Source: Chryseobacterium ginsenosidimutans (GTDB lineage: Bacteria; Bacteroidota; Bacteroidia; Flavobacteriales; Weeksellaceae). Taken from it: a stretch of DNA of 64,000 nt. This document shows positions 45,571 through 55,786 of the stretch, piece after piece. The first letter of the stretch is position 1. Every line of letters begins with the position of its first letter. Under the pieces are notes generated by a model. That model had not been told where the DNA came from. It saw only the letters and a program-made list of their open reading frames with translations, and did not search any database. The DNA is taken from assembly GCF_024807225.1 (NCBI RefSeq), contig NZ_JANUCO010000001.1, positions 310,001 to 374,000 on the forward strand, read 5' to 3'. The position numbers were made by a program, and so were the translations under genes.

Positions 45571-47046
45571 TTAATCGATAAAATTTCTGTCTTTTTGTTC
45601 CGTAAAATAGATGAATTCGGTGTCTTTTCCTTTGGTAAGCTTAATTCCTTTTTTGTCCGGGAAGTACTTTTCGAAAATAACTTCTGTCAAAGGTTCGTTC
45701 TTATGATTGGTAACGCCAAATTTGTTGTCTTTCTTTACGACAAACTCATTTGAGCCGAGAAAAGTGGTAATATCATCGTAAATAAATGGCACTACTTCAT
45801 TTCCTTCTTCATCCATAACGCCGTAGAAATTATCTATATTTTTTCCTACCAACATCGGATATAATTCGGAAGGCTTTATTTCTTTGAAACCCTTTAGTTC
45901 CTTATATTTTCTGTCTTTCGGAGAGAATTCATAATACGTATCTTCTTTTCTTACAATCAATGTATTAGGAAATATTTTTTCAATTTCATAATCATCATTT
46001 AAAACACTTTTTAAATTTTTGTCTAAAAGCGTTTCTTCATCGTCTTTTCTTAAATATAGATATTTTTCACCTGCAATACTCAACCCTTCTATCCTGTCAT
46101 ATTCTTTTGGAAACACAATTTCTCCGTTTAATCGAACGACGGAAGTTTTAAGATTTTTCTGATCCTGAGAAGTTTTAAATAACCCGTTAAAAAGAGGGTT
46201 TACATAATGATAATCAAGATCATATACCTTCCCTTCTTTTTTAGAAAAAATGCTTACTTTATCGTCTTTTGTAAGATAAATATACTCTCTTCCCACAAAA
46301 GCCTGCTCGTAAATCTCGTCTGAAATTACGTTTTCCTTTTCATCAATAATTCCATATCTGTTTTTCGCGGTGTCGAGTGTCACCAAATAAGGAAAAGCAT
46401 TGATATTATCGATATTATGATTGGAAATTGTGCTTAAAGTTTTGCCGTTGTTATCGATAATTTCACCGGATTTTTCCCCTTTTGTAAGAAAAGTTCTGCC
46501 CTTGTAAAAACGCAGATCGTCTGTAAATTCTCTGTCAGAAATCTTCTTTCCGTCAAAATCATAAATTAACCATACTCCATCATTTTTAACAAAAAGTCGG
46601 CTGTCGCTTGCAAATACGATCTTTTCAGAAAAAGGAATAATCAGTTTTCCGTTAAAATCATAAAAGCATTCTTTCCCTTTTTTTGAATAAATCAATCGGT
46701 CTTTATTCTCCCAGGTTCTGAATTTAAATTGATCCAAAGGAATCAGTTCTTTCCCTTTTTCGTCAATTAAAGCTGTTTTTCCGTTAGAACTTCCCGCTTT
46801 TACTCTTAAAATGAATCTGTTCTTCCACAAATGGGAAATCTCACTTTTAAAAGGAGAATCGAAGATAATATTGCCTAAAGAATCGACAATTCCGGATTTT
46901 CCGGTTTTGGTGTCGCTGATCATTCCGTAACCTTTCGAGTAGGAATGCACTTCTTTGCCCAGTTTTTTTGTTAAAAGTATCTGTTTGTACTGATCCGTCT
47001 GTGCAAGGCAAACCGACGAAAACAGCACGAAAATTAATTTTTTCAA
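45571..47046 (-). CDS. WG-repeat containing exported protein
   Basis: This 491-residue protein has a short signal peptide (MKKLIFVLFSSVCLAQ) and WG/KWG-type beta-repeats throughout, each of the form KxGIVDxxGNIIF (for example SGIVDSLGNIIFDSPF, KTALIDEKGKELIPL and KFGVTNHKNEPLTEVIF). Such repeats form beta-propeller-like or solenoid domains with unknown ligands. Its stop is one base from rsmI, so the two are cotranscribed. Confidence 0.8.
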   Translation of the reverse strand: MKKLIFVLFSSVCLAQTDQYKQILLTKKLGKEVHSYSKGYGMISDTKTGKSGIVDSLGNIIFDSPFKSEISHLWKNRFILRVKAGSSNGKTALIDEKGKELIPLDQFKFRTWENKDRLIYSKKGKECFYDFNGKLIIPFSEKIVFASDSRLFVKNDGVWLIYDFDGKKISDREFTDDLRFYKGRTFLTKGEKSGEIIDNNGKTLSTISNHNIDNINAFPYLVTLDTAKNRYGIIDEKENVISDEIYEQAFVGREYIYLTKDDKVSIFSKKEGKVYDLDYHYVNPLFNGLFKTSQDQKNLKTSVVRLNGEIVFPKEYDRIEGLSIAGEKYLYLRKDDEETLLDKNLKSVLNDDYEIEKIFPNTLIVRKEDTYYEFSPKDRKYKELKGFKEIKPSELYPMLVGKNIDNFYGVMDEEGNEVVPFIYDDITTFLGSNEFVVKKDNKFGVTNHKNEPLTEVIFEKYFPDKKGIKLTKGKDTEFIYFTEQKDRNFID

Positions 47047-47722
47047 TTAAATAGAATTATTTACAATGAGTACGATCTCACCTTTTAAGGTTTTGCTTTT
47101 TGAGAATTCAATTAATTCATTGATGGTCCCGCGTTTCGTTTCCTCAAATTTCTTGGAAATTTCTCTGCTGAGACTTACTTTTGTTTCTTCGCCAAAGAAT
47201 TCTTTGATCTGTTCTAAAGTTGTATTGATCTTATGCGGACTTTCGTATAAAACAATGGTCTTTTTTTCTTCTGCAAGCTGTTTAAGCTTCGTTTGTCTTC
47301 CTTTTTTCTGAGGCAGAAATCCTGCAAAAAGAAATTCGTTATTCGGCAGTCCTGAAACCACCAAAGCCGGAACAAATGCCGTTGCTCCGGGAAGACAGAT
47401 CATTTCAATATTATGATCCGAACCTGCTTTTCCCAGCAAATAACCGGGATCTGAAATTCCGGGAGTTCCCGCGTCGGTAATAATCGCGATATTCTGACCG
47501 CTTTTAAGATCATTAATCACTTTTTCCGTCGCTTGATGCTCATTATGCAGATGATACGATTTTAAAGGCTTAGAAATCTCGAAATGCTTCAGAAGAATTC
47601 CGGAAGTTTCTGGTGTCTTCACATAAAATATAATCAACCTCTTTCAGTATTTTTACCGCTCTGAAAGTCATATCTTCCAAGTTCCCGACCGGTGTGGGAA
47701 CAAAATATAGGATTCCGCTCAA
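47047..47722 (-). CDS. rsmI: 16S rRNA 2'-O-ribose C1402 methyltransferase RsmI, reading frame interrupted
   Basis: RsmI (formerly YraL) methylates C1402 in the decoding centre. The uninterrupted frame begins only at 47637 and lacks the N-terminal part. Removing one T from 47607-47609 restores SGILYFVPTPVGNLEDMTFRA and CEDTRTSGILLKHF, giving 224 residues from a TTG start at 47722. No ATG is possible because a stop lies two codons upstream. Further family blocks are DAGTPGISDPGYLL and GLPNNEFLFAGFLP. It is followed directly by the WG-repeat gene. Confidence 0.88.
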
Positions 47723-47730
47723 AATCTAGT

Positions 47731-49257
47731 TTATAAAAATTTATTTTCTACCAATATCCAAAGTCGCTGAGCATATTCATCTACTTTATTCCATTTTTTG
47801 TGGTAATAAAGATCACTCAAATATTCTTTTGCGTCTTCAAGAGTCCCGAAACTGTTCAGATTATTGATCACTTCATTCATTTCAGACTGGCTTCCGCCGA
47901 ATAGCATTTTTGAGAACGCAATTCTGTCATTCAAATCAAGCCTAAACTCCGGTTTTGGTTTCCCCGCCTCCATAAAGTTGGTAGGAATATTGGTTTTTAA
48001 AATGCTTCCTGTATCTTCTTTTTCTACAGGAATAGTTTTTTCTTTAGGCAATTCTCTCTCCAGATGATCGTCGTCAAAAAGTGACTGCACGGCTTTCATT
48101 CCTTTGATATTTGCCAGTTTTATTTTTTTCTCGTTCTGATAATCTTCTAAATTTTCGAAGCTTTCATCAGACGCCAATTTCTCTTTTTCAATCTCAGAAA
48201 CAGGTCTGTTGATCTCAACAATTTTTCTTCTGTCATTAATTTCCGCTAAAACCGATTGCTCCTGTCTTTCTTCTACAAAAGCTTCATTTTTGATTTCGCT
48301 TACAATATTCTCAACATTAGAAGTATCTGTTGCCATCTCTCCCTGTTCTATCATAGCATTTGAAGTCATGAATCTTTCTTCCGTCTCTTCTACAAGAATT
48401 TCTTCTTCATCGTCCAAAATTTCAGTATCAAAAATACTTGGGATGGGTTCTGAAACTTCTGCTCCGTTTTTTACATTGGATTCAAAATTATCCTGAATTT
48501 TTTCCTCTTCTTCAAAACCTTCTACACTTCCCTGATCATCGGAAACTTCATTTTCAAACTCGTCAATTTCGTTTAATTGATTGTTAAAAATAACCTCTTC
48601 TTCCGTCGTTTTTTCATCAAACATTCCTTCATGGATGTCGTCATCATTTTCGGGTTCTGCATCTGCCAAAATTCTTTCTTCATCTACAAAATTAAGTGCA
48701 CTTCCGCTGTAATCAGACGGTTCACATTCATCAATTTCGTTCAGCTGATTATTGAAAATAGCTTCTTCTTCCGTCACATCATTATGAATATTTATTCCTA
48801 AATCTTCAACGCTTTCGGGTTCAGAATTTTCTCCTGCAAAATTAACTAAAGTTTCGTGAAGTTCACCCTCAACGATCTCATTTAATTGATTATTAAAAAT
48901 GGCTTCTTCTTCAATGCCTTTATTTGGGAAAGATTCGTTACCGTTTTTATCTATTTCGTTCAATTCATTGTTAAAAATCGCTTCCTCTTCCATCACTTCA
49001 TCATTCAGATCATGAATTTCTTCAAGTGTTTTTGAAGAAAAATTCATCTGATTTTCTGAAACGACCGGAGAATTTTCGTTATCGAAATACTCGATATTTT
49101 TCTCAAGCAAACGCAGGAAAGAAATCCTGTTAGCAAGCTCATCTACAAGATCCAGCTTGGAAAGTAATTCGTTTACATTACCTATTTTGTCCAAAATACC
49201 AATGATATTCTTGGATTCAAAAAAAATCTTTTCCTTTAAATCTTGGATGTTCTGCAT
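47731..49257 (-). CDS. Acidic protein with repeated EEEAIFNNQLNEI motifs
   Basis: This 508-residue, strongly acidic protein has no signal peptide. Four copies of EEEAIFNN(E/Q)LNEI lie near residues 90-103, 116-128, 163-175 and 219-231 within a long Glu/Asp-rich, probably disordered region. The ends are more ordered: an N-terminal helical part (LKEKIFFESKNIIGILDKI) and a C-terminal block (DLNDRIAFSKMLFGGSQSEMNEVI). No function is recognised. The repeats look like short linear binding motifs for a partner. It starts 8 bases upstream of rsmI. Confidence 0.7.
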   Translation of the reverse strand: MQNIQDLKEKIFFESKNIIGILDKIGNVNELLSKLDLVDELANRISFLRLLEKNIEYFDNENSPVVSENQMNFSSKTLEEIHDLNDEVMEEEAIFNNELNEIDKNGNESFPNKGIEEEAIFNNQLNEIVEGELHETLVNFAGENSEPESVEDLGINIHNDVTEEEAIFNNQLNEIDECEPSDYSGSALNFVDEERILADAEPENDDDIHEGMFDEKTTEEEVIFNNQLNEIDEFENEVSDDQGSVEGFEEEEKIQDNFESNVKNGAEVSEPIPSIFDTEILDDEEEILVEETEERFMTSNAMIEQGEMATDTSNVENIVSEIKNEAFVEERQEQSVLAEINDRRKIVEINRPVSEIEKEKLASDESFENLEDYQNEKKIKLANIKGMKAVQSLFDDDHLERELPKEKTIPVEKEDTGSILKTNIPTNFMEAGKPKPEFRLDLNDRIAFSKMLFGGSQSEMNEVINNLNSFGTLEDAKEYLSDLYYHKKWNKVDEYAQRLWILVENKFL

Positions 49258-49281
49258 ATTAAGAATCTTGTTAAAATTGCT

Positions 49282-49289
49282 TACTTTTG
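49282..49289 (+). promoter_or_regulatory. Minus-7 box upstream of tdk
   Basis: TACTTTTG matches TAnnTTTG, 30 bases before the tdk start. A correctly spaced TTTG is not seen. Confidence 0.35.
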
Positions 49290-49318
49290 ATCTTAAAAAT
49301 ATACGGCTAATTTAACAA

Positions 49319-49909
49319 ATGTTTTTAGAAAATACAATTAATCATTCCAAACAAAGTGGTTGGATGGAAGTTATTTGTGGCTCAATGTTTTCCGGAAAAA
49401 CCGAAGAGTTGATTCGAAGGCTGAGAAGAGCTGAAATGGCGGGGCAGAATGTGGAGATTTTTAAACCAAAACTGGATACGCGATATTCTGAAGAGGACGT
49501 AATTTCTCATAATCAGAATAAAATTCGCAGTACACCGGTAGAAAATCCCAACGAAATACTTTTGTTGGCATCCAATTGTGATGTCGTAGGAATTGATGAA
49601 GCACAATTTTTCGACGAAGGCATTGTAGATGTAGCAAATCAATTAGCAAATAGCGGAGTAAGAGTAGTGATTGCAGGATTGGATATGGATTTTTTGGGAC
49701 GACCTTTCGGACCGATGCCGAATCTGATGGCAACTGCAGAGTATGTGACGAAAGTACATGCGATCTGCAGAAGAACCGGAAATCTTGCTAATTATTCGAT
49801 GAGAACTTCTGCAGGAAAAGATCTTGTAGAGCTCGGAGAAACAGAATCTTACGATGCCGTAAGCAGAAGAGTTTTTGTGGATGAAGTTTTACATAAAAAG
49901 GACATTTAA
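49319..49909 (+). CDS. tdk: Thymidine kinase
   Basis: This enzyme phosphorylates thymidine (dTMP salvage). The protein has 196 residues with P-loop GSMFSGKTEEL, VVGIDEAQFFDEG and VIAGLDMDFLGRPFGPMP, all type II TK signatures. The C-terminal lasso carries SYDAVSRRVF. Of the usual zinc cysteines only the one in HAICRRTGNLA remains, so the zinc ribbon is degenerate. Confidence 0.9.
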   Translation: MFLENTINHSKQSGWMEVICGSMFSGKTEELIRRLRRAEMAGQNVEIFKPKLDTRYSEEDVISHNQNKIRSTPVENPNEILLLASNCDVVGIDEAQFFDEGIVDVANQLANSGVRVVIAGLDMDFLGRPFGPMPNLMATAEYVTKVHAICRRTGNLANYSMRTSAGKDLVELGETESYDAVSRRVFVDEVLHKKDI

Positions 49910-49962
49910 TATCAAATTTATTTTAAATTTGTTTAGAATTTAATAGTAAAAACTATCAAAAA

Positions 49963-50283
49963 ATGATATTAGAAATCAAAAATTATATAAAAATCAGCAA
50001 TTCTATTGATGAGATTTTGAAAAATTCGCCTTTCAAATTGAAATATATCATTGAAAAAAGCGGAATTTCTGAACCTACCTTTTTCAGAAAAATGAAAGAA
50101 AAAAAATTTCTTCCGGAAGAATTGTTGAAGATTGCAGAAATTATTGAGCCGGAAGAATCTTTTTTGAAATCTCTGGAAGAAGCAGAAAATGACTTCAAAA
50201 ACGGAGTTTATTATTCCCATGATGAAGTAATGAAAATTTCTGAAGAACGTTTTCTGAAAAAATATGGAAATAAGGTGGTCTAG
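49963..50283 (+). CDS. Antitoxin-like protein of a ParE/RelE pair
   Basis: This 106-residue protein has a helix-turn-helix-like region (KYIIEKSGISEPTFFRKMKEKKF, residues 28-50) and a charged C-terminal half (SHDEVMKISEERFLKKYG) suited to binding a toxin. It overlaps the toxin gene by 20 bases, the usual coupling of a type II pair with the antitoxin first. Confidence 0.75.
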   Translation: MILEIKNYIKISNSIDEILKNSPFKLKYIIEKSGISEPTFFRKMKEKKFLPEELLKIAEIIEPEESFLKSLEEAENDFKNGVYYSHDEVMKISEERFLKKYGNKVV

Positions 50284-50569
50284 ATTTGCCCTCCAAGATC
50301 TGGAGCAGATAGAAGATTATATTGGGAATAGGTTTACCTACAGAGAATATCAAAATTTTATGAATATTCTTAATCATAAGATTAGGATAATTCTCGATAA
50401 AAAAGTGGTATTTCAAAAGCTGGAAAAATTTCCTGACTACAATAAAATTTTAATTACAGAACAAACAACTCTGATCTACAGATTAGAATCAAAATACCTG
50501 AAAATATTGCGTTTGTATAATAATTTTCAGGATGAAGACAAAAAATTTATAATAGACGATTATTTATAA
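50264..50569 (+). CDS. ParE/RelE-type toxin
   Basis: This 101-residue protein begins IRWSRFALQDLEQIEDYIGNRF, the classic first helix of ParE/RelE toxins, and has the strand pattern LIYRLESKYLKILRLYNNFQD near the end. It is predicted to inhibit gyrase or cleave mRNA, and the two cannot be told apart by eye. It ends directly before the murF-alr start codon (no gap), so murF-alr may share its transcript. Confidence 0.8.
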   Translation: MEIRWSRFALQDLEQIEDYIGNRFTYREYQNFMNILNHKIRIILDKKVVFQKLEKFPDYNKILITEQTTLIYRLESKYLKILRLYNNFQDEDKKFIIDDYL

Positions 50570-53015
50570 ATGAATTATACAGTAGAAGATATTGCAAAAA
50601 TTACCAATGCTCATGTAATTGGAGACGAAAGTTTAATAATTAAAAACATTGCTTTCGACAGCAGAATTATTTATTCTACTAAAAACATGGCTTTTATCGC
50701 CATCAATACTCCTAAAAATTCGGGAGAAAAATTCATTGAAGCTGCTATTGACAGAGGAATCAACGTCATTATTTCCGAACACCAATATCCTCAGTTTGAA
50801 AATATAACATGGATTATTGTTGAGAACTCTGTAGAGTTTCTTCAAAAATTGGCCAAATATCATTTCGAAAATTCACATTTAAAGTCTATCGGAATTACAG
50901 GAAGCAACGGGAAAACCATTTTAAAAGAATGGCTCTATCAATGTCTCTGGAATGAATTCCCTACGGTAAAAAGTCCGAAAAGTTTCAATTCTCAGATCGG
51001 ACTTCCGCTTTCTTTGCTTCAAATAAATGATTCTCATGAACTGGGAATTTTTGAAGTCGGAATTTCCAAACCCGACGAAATGGAAAAACTCGAAAATATT
51101 TTCCATCCGCAGATTGGTTTGCTGACACATATCGGAAACCGCTCACCTTGCGAATTTCAAATCGGAAGAAGAATTGATTGATGAAAAAATTAAATTGTTC
51201 AAAAATTCTGAAGTCATTATTTACAATGGTGACAATTTATTGGTTGACAAAAAAATAAAGGAATTATATTCAAGCAAAAAATTAATCTCTTACGGTCTGA
51301 AAGAAAACAATGATGTTCATCTCGAAAAGAATGTAAAGGATGAAGATCTTATTGTGCAGTATTTTGAAGAAAAAATTTCATTTCCGGCAAACCAACGAGA
51401 CGAAGCGACATTAACCAATGCTTTGGCGCTTCTAACGGTCTTAAAGGAGTTAGATATCGAAAATCAAAAAATCGTCCAAAAAATCAACGCTCTGAAAGCC
51501 GTTGAAATGAGACTTGAAGCCATTGAAGGAATTAAAAATAATATTGTTATCAATGATTCTTTTAATCTGGATCTGGATTCTTTGAAAACTGCCCTTCAAT
51601 TTTTAAATGAATATAAGAAATCAAAAAAATCTTTGGTTTTAACGGATATTGTCGGAGTCAATTCAAATTCAAAAGAATTGTATGAAGAAGTTTCTGATTT
51701 GGTGAACGAACAAAAGTTTGATTTTGTTTTCCTAATTGGTAATGAAATATCCAAATTTAGTGAATTATTTAAAGCTAAAACTTTTACTTTTATTAATACT
51801 CAGGAGTTAATTGACAGTAAACACCTTACAGAAATTGAAAACCAGATTATTTTATTAAAAGGAGCAAGAAAATTTGAGATCGAAAGATTGAAAGACATTC
51901 TCGAGCTCAGAAAACATGATACGGTTTTAGAAATCAATCTGAATGCCATTCTTCATAACATTAATTATCATAAATCTTTACTGAAACCAACCACCAAAAT
52001 GATGGCAATGGTAAAGGCAAATTCTTATGGATTAGGAAGTTATGAGATTTCAGAATTCCTACAGCATCATCATATTGATTATTTGGGCGTTGCTTTTGTG
52101 GATGAAGGGGTTGAGCTTCGTAAAAAAGGAATCACCGTTCCTATCGTTGTCATGAATCCTGAACAACACAGCTACGAAACTGTGATAGAATACAATCTGG
52201 AACCGGAAATATACAGTTTCAGAGTTCTCGAATTGTTTTATCAGGCTGTTCAAAAATCCGGTTACGATAAAAAATATCCCGTTCATATTAAACTGGAAAC
52301 CGGGATGCATCGTCTCGGTTTTAAAGGATATGAATTGGATCAATTAAGCCAGACTTTAGATCATAAAAATTTAAAAGTTCAAAGTATTTTCAGCCATCTT
52401 TCGTCTTCAGATATACCAACTGAAAAAGAGTTTACTTTGCATCAGCTGGAAACATTTGAAAAAAATTCAACTTATTTGATTGAAAAACTGGGATATACCC
52501 CTATCCGACATATATTAAATTCATCAGGAATTACAAGCTACACCAATCATCAATATGACATGGTGAGAATTGGTATCGGAATGTTAGGAGAATCACCAAG
52601 TAGTGAAATACAGAAACAATTACAGTCTGTTGTAAGTTTTAAAACAGTCATTTCACAGATTTCAATTGTAGACAATGGAGAATCTGTAGGGTACAGCCGC
52701 AGATTTAAAACAGATCATAAAACAAAAATTGCCACCATTCCTGTAGGATATGCAGACGGAATCCCAAGATTAATTGGAAATGAGATCGGAAATGTAGGAA
52801 TTAATAAAACGCTTGCACCGATCGTAGGAAGCATTTGTATGGATATGATGATGATTAATGTAGACAATGTTCCGAACGTAAAAGAAGGCGATACTGTAAC
52901 CGTTTTCAATGCTAAACCAAGCCTCAAAGAATTCGCAGAATACTGCAAAACCATCACATACGAAGTATTAACCTCTATTTCGCCACGAGTGAAACGGATT
53001 TATGTAAAAGATTAA
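50570..53015 (+). CDS. Bifunctional MurF ligase / alanine racemase, reading frame interrupted
   Basis: This is a fusion that both makes D-alanine and adds D-Ala-D-Ala to the UDP-MurNAc-tripeptide, as found in Bacteroidetes. The N-terminal MurF part has P-loop ITGSNGKT near residue 107. The C-terminal racemase part has the PLP lysine in MMAMVKANSYGLG and SICMDMMMINV. An extra A at 51136-51138 splits it. Removing it gives THIGTAHLANFKSEEELIDEKI and 814 residues. The MurF central region is shorter and more diverged than stand-alone MurF, so its ligase activity should be confirmed. It starts directly after a toxin gene. Confidence 0.9.
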
Positions 53016-53017
53016 CT

Positions 53018-55177
53018 ATGAGAAAACTTCTGATTCTTTTTTTAATATTCCAAATGCTTTTGATCCAATCTCAGGTAAAAAAAGATTTGGTGATTCCTAA
53101 AAACCCAAGAATCGGACTTTCACTTGCCGGTGGCGGAGCTAAAGGATTTTCTCATGTCGGCGTACTTAAAGTACTGGATTCTTTGGGAGTAAAGGTCGAC
53201 TACATTTCCGGAACCAGCATGGGAGCGGTTGTTGGAGGTTTGTACGCTTCAGGATATTCCGGAAAAGAGATTGAGAAGATTGTGATGGATACGGATTTCT
53301 ATTCTTTAATTTTAGATCCGAAAGCAAAACGTCAGGAAACCAGTTTTTACAATAAATCCGTTGACAAATATCTTTTGTCAATTCCTTTAAAAAACGGAAA
53401 AATTACTCTACCCTCTTCCATCAGTTCCGGACAGAAAAATGTTTATCTTTTGAAAGAGCTTTTCAAAAATGTTTCGAACATCAATGATTTCTCAAAACTT
53501 CCCATTCCTTTCATGTGCGTTGCTACGAATCTCGAAAGCGGAAATATGCAGATTTTTGAGAAAGGAGATTTGGTACAGTCGATCATGGCCAGTTCTGCAT
53601 TTCCTTCTTTGATGGATCCCGTAAAAATCGGAGACAGCATTTATATTGACGGAGCAATGACGGTAAATTATCCTTCAAAGCCATTAAAAGATAAAGGAAT
53701 CGATATCGTGATCGGTGTAGATCTTAACCAGGATTTATCGAAAAGAGAAGATTTAAATAATATTATCTCCATTTTAAATCAAATCATAGATTTCGGAATT
53801 AAAAAAGATACAAGAAGACAATACAGATATACCGACATAAATATTAAGCCAGATTTAAAAGGCATGACCGCCACAAGCTACGACGATAAGAAGAAAATTC
53901 TCGACAGCGGTTATGTGGAAGGTCTAAAATACGTCAATATTCTGGATCAATTACCGAAACGCCCGTTTGACCGCATTAGACAGCGTATAAATCCAATATA
54001 TTCTAATGTCTATAAGATTGACAGTGTTTCGATAGAAGGCGGCAGAATCTACGGTAAAAACTACGTTCTCGGGAAAATGGGACTGCGACTTCCCTCCATG
54101 CAAACCTATGGAAGCATAAATAAAAAAATTGATAAGCTGGTTGCTACTAATAATTATAAATTCATCAATTATGATATTATCTCGGAAAATGAAGCCAATT
54201 ATCTCAAACTCTATGTAACCGAAGACGACGCACGACATTTCTTAAAATTCGGATTACACTTTGACGAAGTTTTCAAAACAGGTCTTCTTTTAAACTATTC
54301 AGCAAAACGTCTTCTATTCAGAAATTCAAATCTTTCATTTGATGTAATTATCGGGGACAAACCAAGATATTATTTAAATTATTTTGTAGACAACGGCTAT
54401 ATTCCCGGATTTGGAATCTATTCTTCAGGAATGAGTTTTAATGTAAAAGATATCAATAATTATGATGTCGATAAATGGGATTGGCTAAGAAACGAAATCT
54501 ACATTCAATCGATCTGGAAAGACAAATTTGCCGTTGGTGGCGGAATCAGCCATGATTATTTCGAAGCAGAAACCGACGCAAATAATAAAAGATACAGTCG
54601 TTTTCTGAATCCTTATGTATTCTTAAAAAGCGATACTCAAAATGACAAAGACTTCCCTACCCGCGGAATTTTCATCAGTGCGGAAGGAAAAGTAATCGAC
54701 TTAATGAAATCTGAAGTTGATAAAAGGCTCGTTCAGGTAAAAGCTGATATCAGGATAAATATTCCTCTTTCAAAACAATTTACCTATCGATTGAATCTCT
54801 ACGGCGGAATTTCAATTGGAGAAAATCTTCCTCAGTTCTATCAATACAGATTGGGCGGGATTTTTGAACAGAATATTGTTAATTTCAAAAACTTCGGAGG
54901 TTTTTATTTTGGACAGTTAAACACCAATAATGTTGTTTTAGTTTCAAATGATCTTCAGTTTAAATTTAATAAGAACTATTTCATAAGCGGAAATTTCTCT
55001 TTTGCGAATCTTTCCGACGATTTGAAATTTGAAGATGCTGTAAAGTTAAACTACAGCTCTGTAGGGCTTAATGTAGGATACAAATCTCCTTTCGGACAAA
55101 TTAAAATCAACTTCAGTCACTCACTTAAAAATAATCAAAAAGGCATATTCAGTGTTATTTTAGGGCACTGGTTTTAA
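53018..55177 (+). CDS. Patatin-like phospholipase with C-terminal outer-membrane barrel
   Basis: This 719-residue protein has a signal peptide (LIFQMLLIQSQ) and a patatin domain (residues 30-235) with the oxyanion block AGGGAKGFSHVGVL, the nucleophile in GTSMG and the Asp dyad in YIDGAMTVNYP. A POTRA-like segment (about 325-400) and a BamA/Omp85-like barrel (about 410-719) follow, ending in a terminal aromatic strand (FSVILGHWF). This is the PlpD-type autotransporter layout, in which the lipase is exposed at the cell surface. It starts 2 bases after murF-alr. Confidence 0.88.
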   Translation: MRKLLILFLIFQMLLIQSQVKKDLVIPKNPRIGLSLAGGGAKGFSHVGVLKVLDSLGVKVDYISGTSMGAVVGGLYASGYSGKEIEKIVMDTDFYSLILDPKAKRQETSFYNKSVDKYLLSIPLKNGKITLPSSISSGQKNVYLLKELFKNVSNINDFSKLPIPFMCVATNLESGNMQIFEKGDLVQSIMASSAFPSLMDPVKIGDSIYIDGAMTVNYPSKPLKDKGIDIVIGVDLNQDLSKREDLNNIISILNQIIDFGIKKDTRRQYRYTDINIKPDLKGMTATSYDDKKKILDSGYVEGLKYVNILDQLPKRPFDRIRQRINPIYSNVYKIDSVSIEGGRIYGKNYVLGKMGLRLPSMQTYGSINKKIDKLVATNNYKFINYDIISENEANYLKLYVTEDDARHFLKFGLHFDEVFKTGLLLNYSAKRLLFRNSNLSFDVIIGDKPRYYLNYFVDNGYIPGFGIYSSGMSFNVKDINNYDVDKWDWLRNEIYIQSIWKDKFAVGGGISHDYFEAETDANNKRYSRFLNPYVFLKSDTQNDKDFPTRGIFISAEGKVIDLMKSEVDKRLVQVKADIRINIPLSKQFTYRLNLYGGISIGENLPQFYQYRLGGIFEQNIVNFKNFGGFYFGQLNTNNVVLVSNDLQFKFNKNYFISGNFSFANLSDDLKFEDAVKLNYSSVGLNVGYKSPFGQIKINFSHSLKNNQKGIFSVILGHWF

Positions 55178-55181
55178 TACG

Positions 55182-55598
55182 ATGATACAATTCTTTTACG
55201 AAAATTTACCAGAATCTGTAAATACAGATTACACAGCATGGCTGGAAGATATCATTCTTTCAGAAGGAAAAAAGCTTGGCGAAATCAACTATATATTCTG
55301 CGACGACGAATATTTGTTGAAAGTAAATCAAGATTATTTGCAGCACGATTACTATACAGACATCATTACTTTCGACTATGTGAAAGGCAAGACAATAAGC
55401 GGAGAGATTTTCGTATCTTTGCAGCGCATTTTAGATAACGCTTCTACTCTATCCAAAGAATACGAAGAAGAATTAAGAAGAGTCTTGGCTCACGGCATTC
55501 TTCATCTTTCAGGATACAAGGATAAAACCGAGCAAGAAGAACAGTTGATGCGAAGTAAAGAAGATCATTATTTAGCAAAATATCCTTTAAATAATTAG
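55182..55598 (+). CDS. ybeY: Endoribonuclease YbeY
   Basis: YbeY (138 residues) is a metal-dependent RNase for 16S rRNA maturation and ribosome quality control. The metal-binding block reads HGILHLSGYKDKTEQEEQLM. The first two His are present, while the third His of the standard H-x3-H-x5-H is replaced in GYKDK. TDIITFDYVKGKTISGEIFVS is the typical central block. It lies 4 bases after the patatin gene. Confidence 0.88.
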   Translation: MIQFFYENLPESVNTDYTAWLEDIILSEGKKLGEINYIFCDDEYLLKVNQDYLQHDYYTDIITFDYVKGKTISGEIFVSLQRILDNASTLSKEYEEELRRVLAHGILHLSGYKDKTEQEEQLMRSKEDHYLAKYPLNN

Positions 55599-55722
55599 AA
55601 GCTATTTCCCGCTTTCCGCACTCGCTATTTTTCTTTTTCAAAGAAAAATGAGCTCAAACAAATGCTGCAATCGGGGCTAAATAAACAACGCCACAAGCCA
55701 TTTTAGCTTGTTAATTTAAATA

Positions 55723-55740
55723 ATGTTTCACGTGAAACAT
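55723..55740. promoter_or_regulatory. parS site 1
   Basis: ATGTTTCACGTGAAACAT is a perfect 18-bp palindrome containing the universal parS 16-mer TGTTTCACGTGAAACA, the loading site for ParB in chromosome segregation. It lies 46 bases before mnmG. Confidence 0.93.
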
Positions 55741-55786
55741 TTGTAAAAAAAATTAAAATTTAAGGCTTAAAACAAGCAATAAAGAA

